This document shows positions 47,671-49,063 of a stretch of DNA of 49,063 nt, in pieces. Numbering within the stretch: position 1 is the first letter of the stretch; each line of letters begins with the position of its first letter. Source of the DNA: Actinomycetes bacterium (lineage in GTDB: Bacteria; Actinomycetota; Acidimicrobiia; Acidimicrobiales; Bog-793); the NCBI GenBank assembly GCA_021798985.1, contig JAJZBI010000027.1:1-49063 (forward strand). The letters are read 5' to 3'. The notes under the pieces were generated by a model. That model searched no databases, was not told where the DNA came from, and saw only the letters and a program-made list of their open reading frames with translations. The position numbers and the translations under genes were made by a program.

Positions 47671-47743
47671 TAGGCCGCCCGGGTCTCGATCCCGGCACCT
47701 TGGGATTAAAAGTCCCCTGCTCTTCCCGATGAGCTAGCGGCCC
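47671..47743 (-). tRNA. tRNA-Lys (TTT anticodon)
   Basis: Minus-strand cloverleaf. Acceptor GGGCCGC pairs with GCGGCCU, discriminator A. The D arm is GCUC-AUCGGGAA-GAGC. The anticodon loop CUUUUAA gives anticodon UUU; its stem has one G-A mismatch at the outer pair. The T arm is CCGGG-AUCGAGA-CCCGG. CCA is not encoded. Confidence 0.88.
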
Positions 47744-47921
47744 GCGTGTGCGGCGTCGCGCTCTGGCGAGCGCCCGTCGCGTCTATCGGTAAGCATGGTA
47801 GGCGTCGGCTAAAGGCGGCCGCACTGCCGGCCGTAGACGTTCACAGCTCCGGGGGCGGGACTGGCGCGGTCTCGGACGCACTGACATACCGTCTGGAGCG
47901 GTCGAAGGTCGAGGTGGCCAG

Positions 47922-49035
47922 ATGGCGAGCAACCGGTCGAAGGCACCGATGAGCCGACCCGCGGCCTCGCCTCGTCCCCTGCCCTCTCCTCCGGCCACCG
48001 GCCCGGCGATCGCCTGGGTGGATCTCAGCGGCTGCCTCGTAGCCGTCACGCCCGAGGTCGGTGCCCTGTACGGCTATCCAGCGGGCGCGATGGTCGGCCA
48101 GCCGGCGGCGATCGTGCTGCCTGAGGAGCGGCGCCCCCTGCTTGGCGAGATCCTCGAGACCATTCGCCGCGGCGTGTCGGTCCCCCCCCTATCTCGGGCT
48201 GCACCGCCACCGCGATGGCACCGAGCTCCCCGTCGAGGTCACCGCCACGCCGGCACTCGATGCGGACGGCGCCGTGACCGGGATGGTCATTGCACTCCGT
48301 GATCTGCGCCTCGAGGTGCCCGAGCGAGAGCTCGAGGGGTCCCAGTCGCTCGGCCAGCTGGTCGGCGCTGCCGGCGCGCTCGCGTTCCAGCTGGACCAGC
48401 GGGTCAGCCCTCCGGCGTGGTTCTTGTGCGGTGATCGCTCGCTGATCGGCCTCGAGGGCAAGTCGCAGACGATGACGCCGCTCGTGGCGAACGCCTCGAC
48501 CGAGCCGGTGCGCGCGACGCTCGAGGCGCTCGTCGCCGAGGTGCTCGGCGACCGACCTGGTGGGTCGCGGGTCTCGACCGTGATCCCACCGGGACGCACC
48601 CAGCGCTGGCTTGCGGCCCGTGCCGTGGTCGCCGAGGGGGCGCCGAGCGCGCCGCTGCGCGTCTGCGGGGTGCTTGTCGACGTCACCGACCAGTACATGA
48701 GCTCTGAGGGCGAACGCCAGGAGGTGCCGGCTGCGCCCACCTTCGTCGCCCGGATCAGCCTCGGCGCCGAGCGCCGTCTCGAGTACGTGAGCGGCTCCGC
48801 CTACCACTTCACTGGTTACGCGCCGCAAGAGCTGCTCGAAGGCGGCCTCGAGCGGCTGCGTGGCTGCCTCGACCGCTCCCTGCTCGAGCGCTTCGAGCAG
48901 GAACGAGAGAATGGCGCGATCGACGGTGGCAGCTACGACCGGACTTCCGGAGCTGGTAGGCATCTTGGCGGGGCCTCCGACGCAGAGGTCCTGGTCACGA
49001 CGCTGATGGAGGTGGCTGCGCCCGGTATCGTGTAG
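47922..49035 (+). pseudogene. PAS-domain protein interrupted by a frameshift at an 8-C run
   Basis: The first frame (from 47922, or the ATG at 47949) gives a PAS N-terminal half: IAWVDLSGCLVAVTPEVGAL, YGYPAGAMVGQPAAIVLPEE. At CCCCCCCC (48182-48189) the homology moves to another frame: YLGLHRHRDGTELPVEVTAT then GMVIALRD, completing the PAS domain. A middle region (FLCGDRSLIGLEGKSQ) and a second PAS-like segment (LEYVSGSAYHFTGYAPQELL) follow, ending at a stop at 49035 with no output domain. A slip of one base in the run would restore a protein of about 370 residues. It is a degraded sensor, a phase-variable gene, or a sequencing error. Confidence 0.55.
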
Positions 49036-49063
49036 GCACACGCAGAGTTGCCTTGAGCGGGCA

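Overview
The window is high-GC, densely coded DNA from an actinobacterium. The markers are a dnaK-grpE-dnaJ-hspR operon, a BldD-type regulator, a deazaflavin (F420)-type oxidoreductase, two luciferase-like oxidoreductases, an A-factor (AfsA)-type synthase homologue, ArpA-type TetR receptors and a candidate GlnR box. No rRNA or ribosomal operon is present, so a finer placement is a guess. A non-Streptomyces lineage such as Acidimicrobiia is plausible from the deformylase and chaperone style.

Layout. 0.1-6.7 kb is a signalling and accessory block. It holds an AfsA/ScbA-like gene divergent from an ArpA-like TetR receptor with a candidate autoregulatory element between them, a COG1233 FAD oxidoreductase, a second ArpA-like receptor, and a third, different TetR divergent from a short-chain dehydrogenase-like gene across a 25-bp palindrome. 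6.7-8.5 kb is a relic zone: an IS982-like transposase remnant between diverged direct repeats, a 23-bp tandem repeat, tRNA-Thr(CGT) and the C-terminal scrap of a tyrosine recombinase. 8.5-18.3 kb is a run of short single-gene units: MarR, DUF998, VOC, NIPSNAP, SRPBCC-like, DoxX, LLM flavoprotein, DinB, HAD, F420-type, peptide deformylase, DUF1349 and ATP-grasp.

18.4-21.6 kb is an ECF sigma factor / zinc-finger anti-sigma / molybdopterin oxidoreductase / cytochrome b / secreted DUF5666-like cluster. Two matching bipartite promoter motifs, one before the sigma gene and one before the oxidoreductase gene, suggest an autoregulated redox-stress regulon. 21.7-23.3 kb is a KDPG aldolase / KDG kinase pair. 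23.3-30 kb is clpB plus the hspR-controlled chaperone operon. 30.2-34.3 kb holds an ACT-domain protein, gpmA, amt-glnK and a Nudix hydrolase. 34.5-37.8 kb holds a fused glycosyltransferase/polytopic membrane protein and a small membrane partner.

38.1-43.1 kb is a signalling hub: a 1391-residue protein joining a histidine kinase, a receiver, a SpoIIE phosphatase and an anti-sigma-type ATPase, translationally coupled to a STAS antagonist and convergent with a BldD homologue whose c-di-GMP signature is altered. 43.2-49 kb contains an LLM oxidoreductase, a DUF5666-like protein with an exact 245-bp internal duplication, a frameshifted alpha/beta hydrolase, a small actinobacterial protein with a possible SOS box, an integrase relic beside tRNA-Lys(TTT), and a PAS protein split by a frameshift at an 8-C run.

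The most unusual systems are the gamma-butyrolactone-like cassette at the left end, the ECF/molybdopterin/cytochrome b regulon in the middle, and the all-in-one partner-switching kinase on the right.
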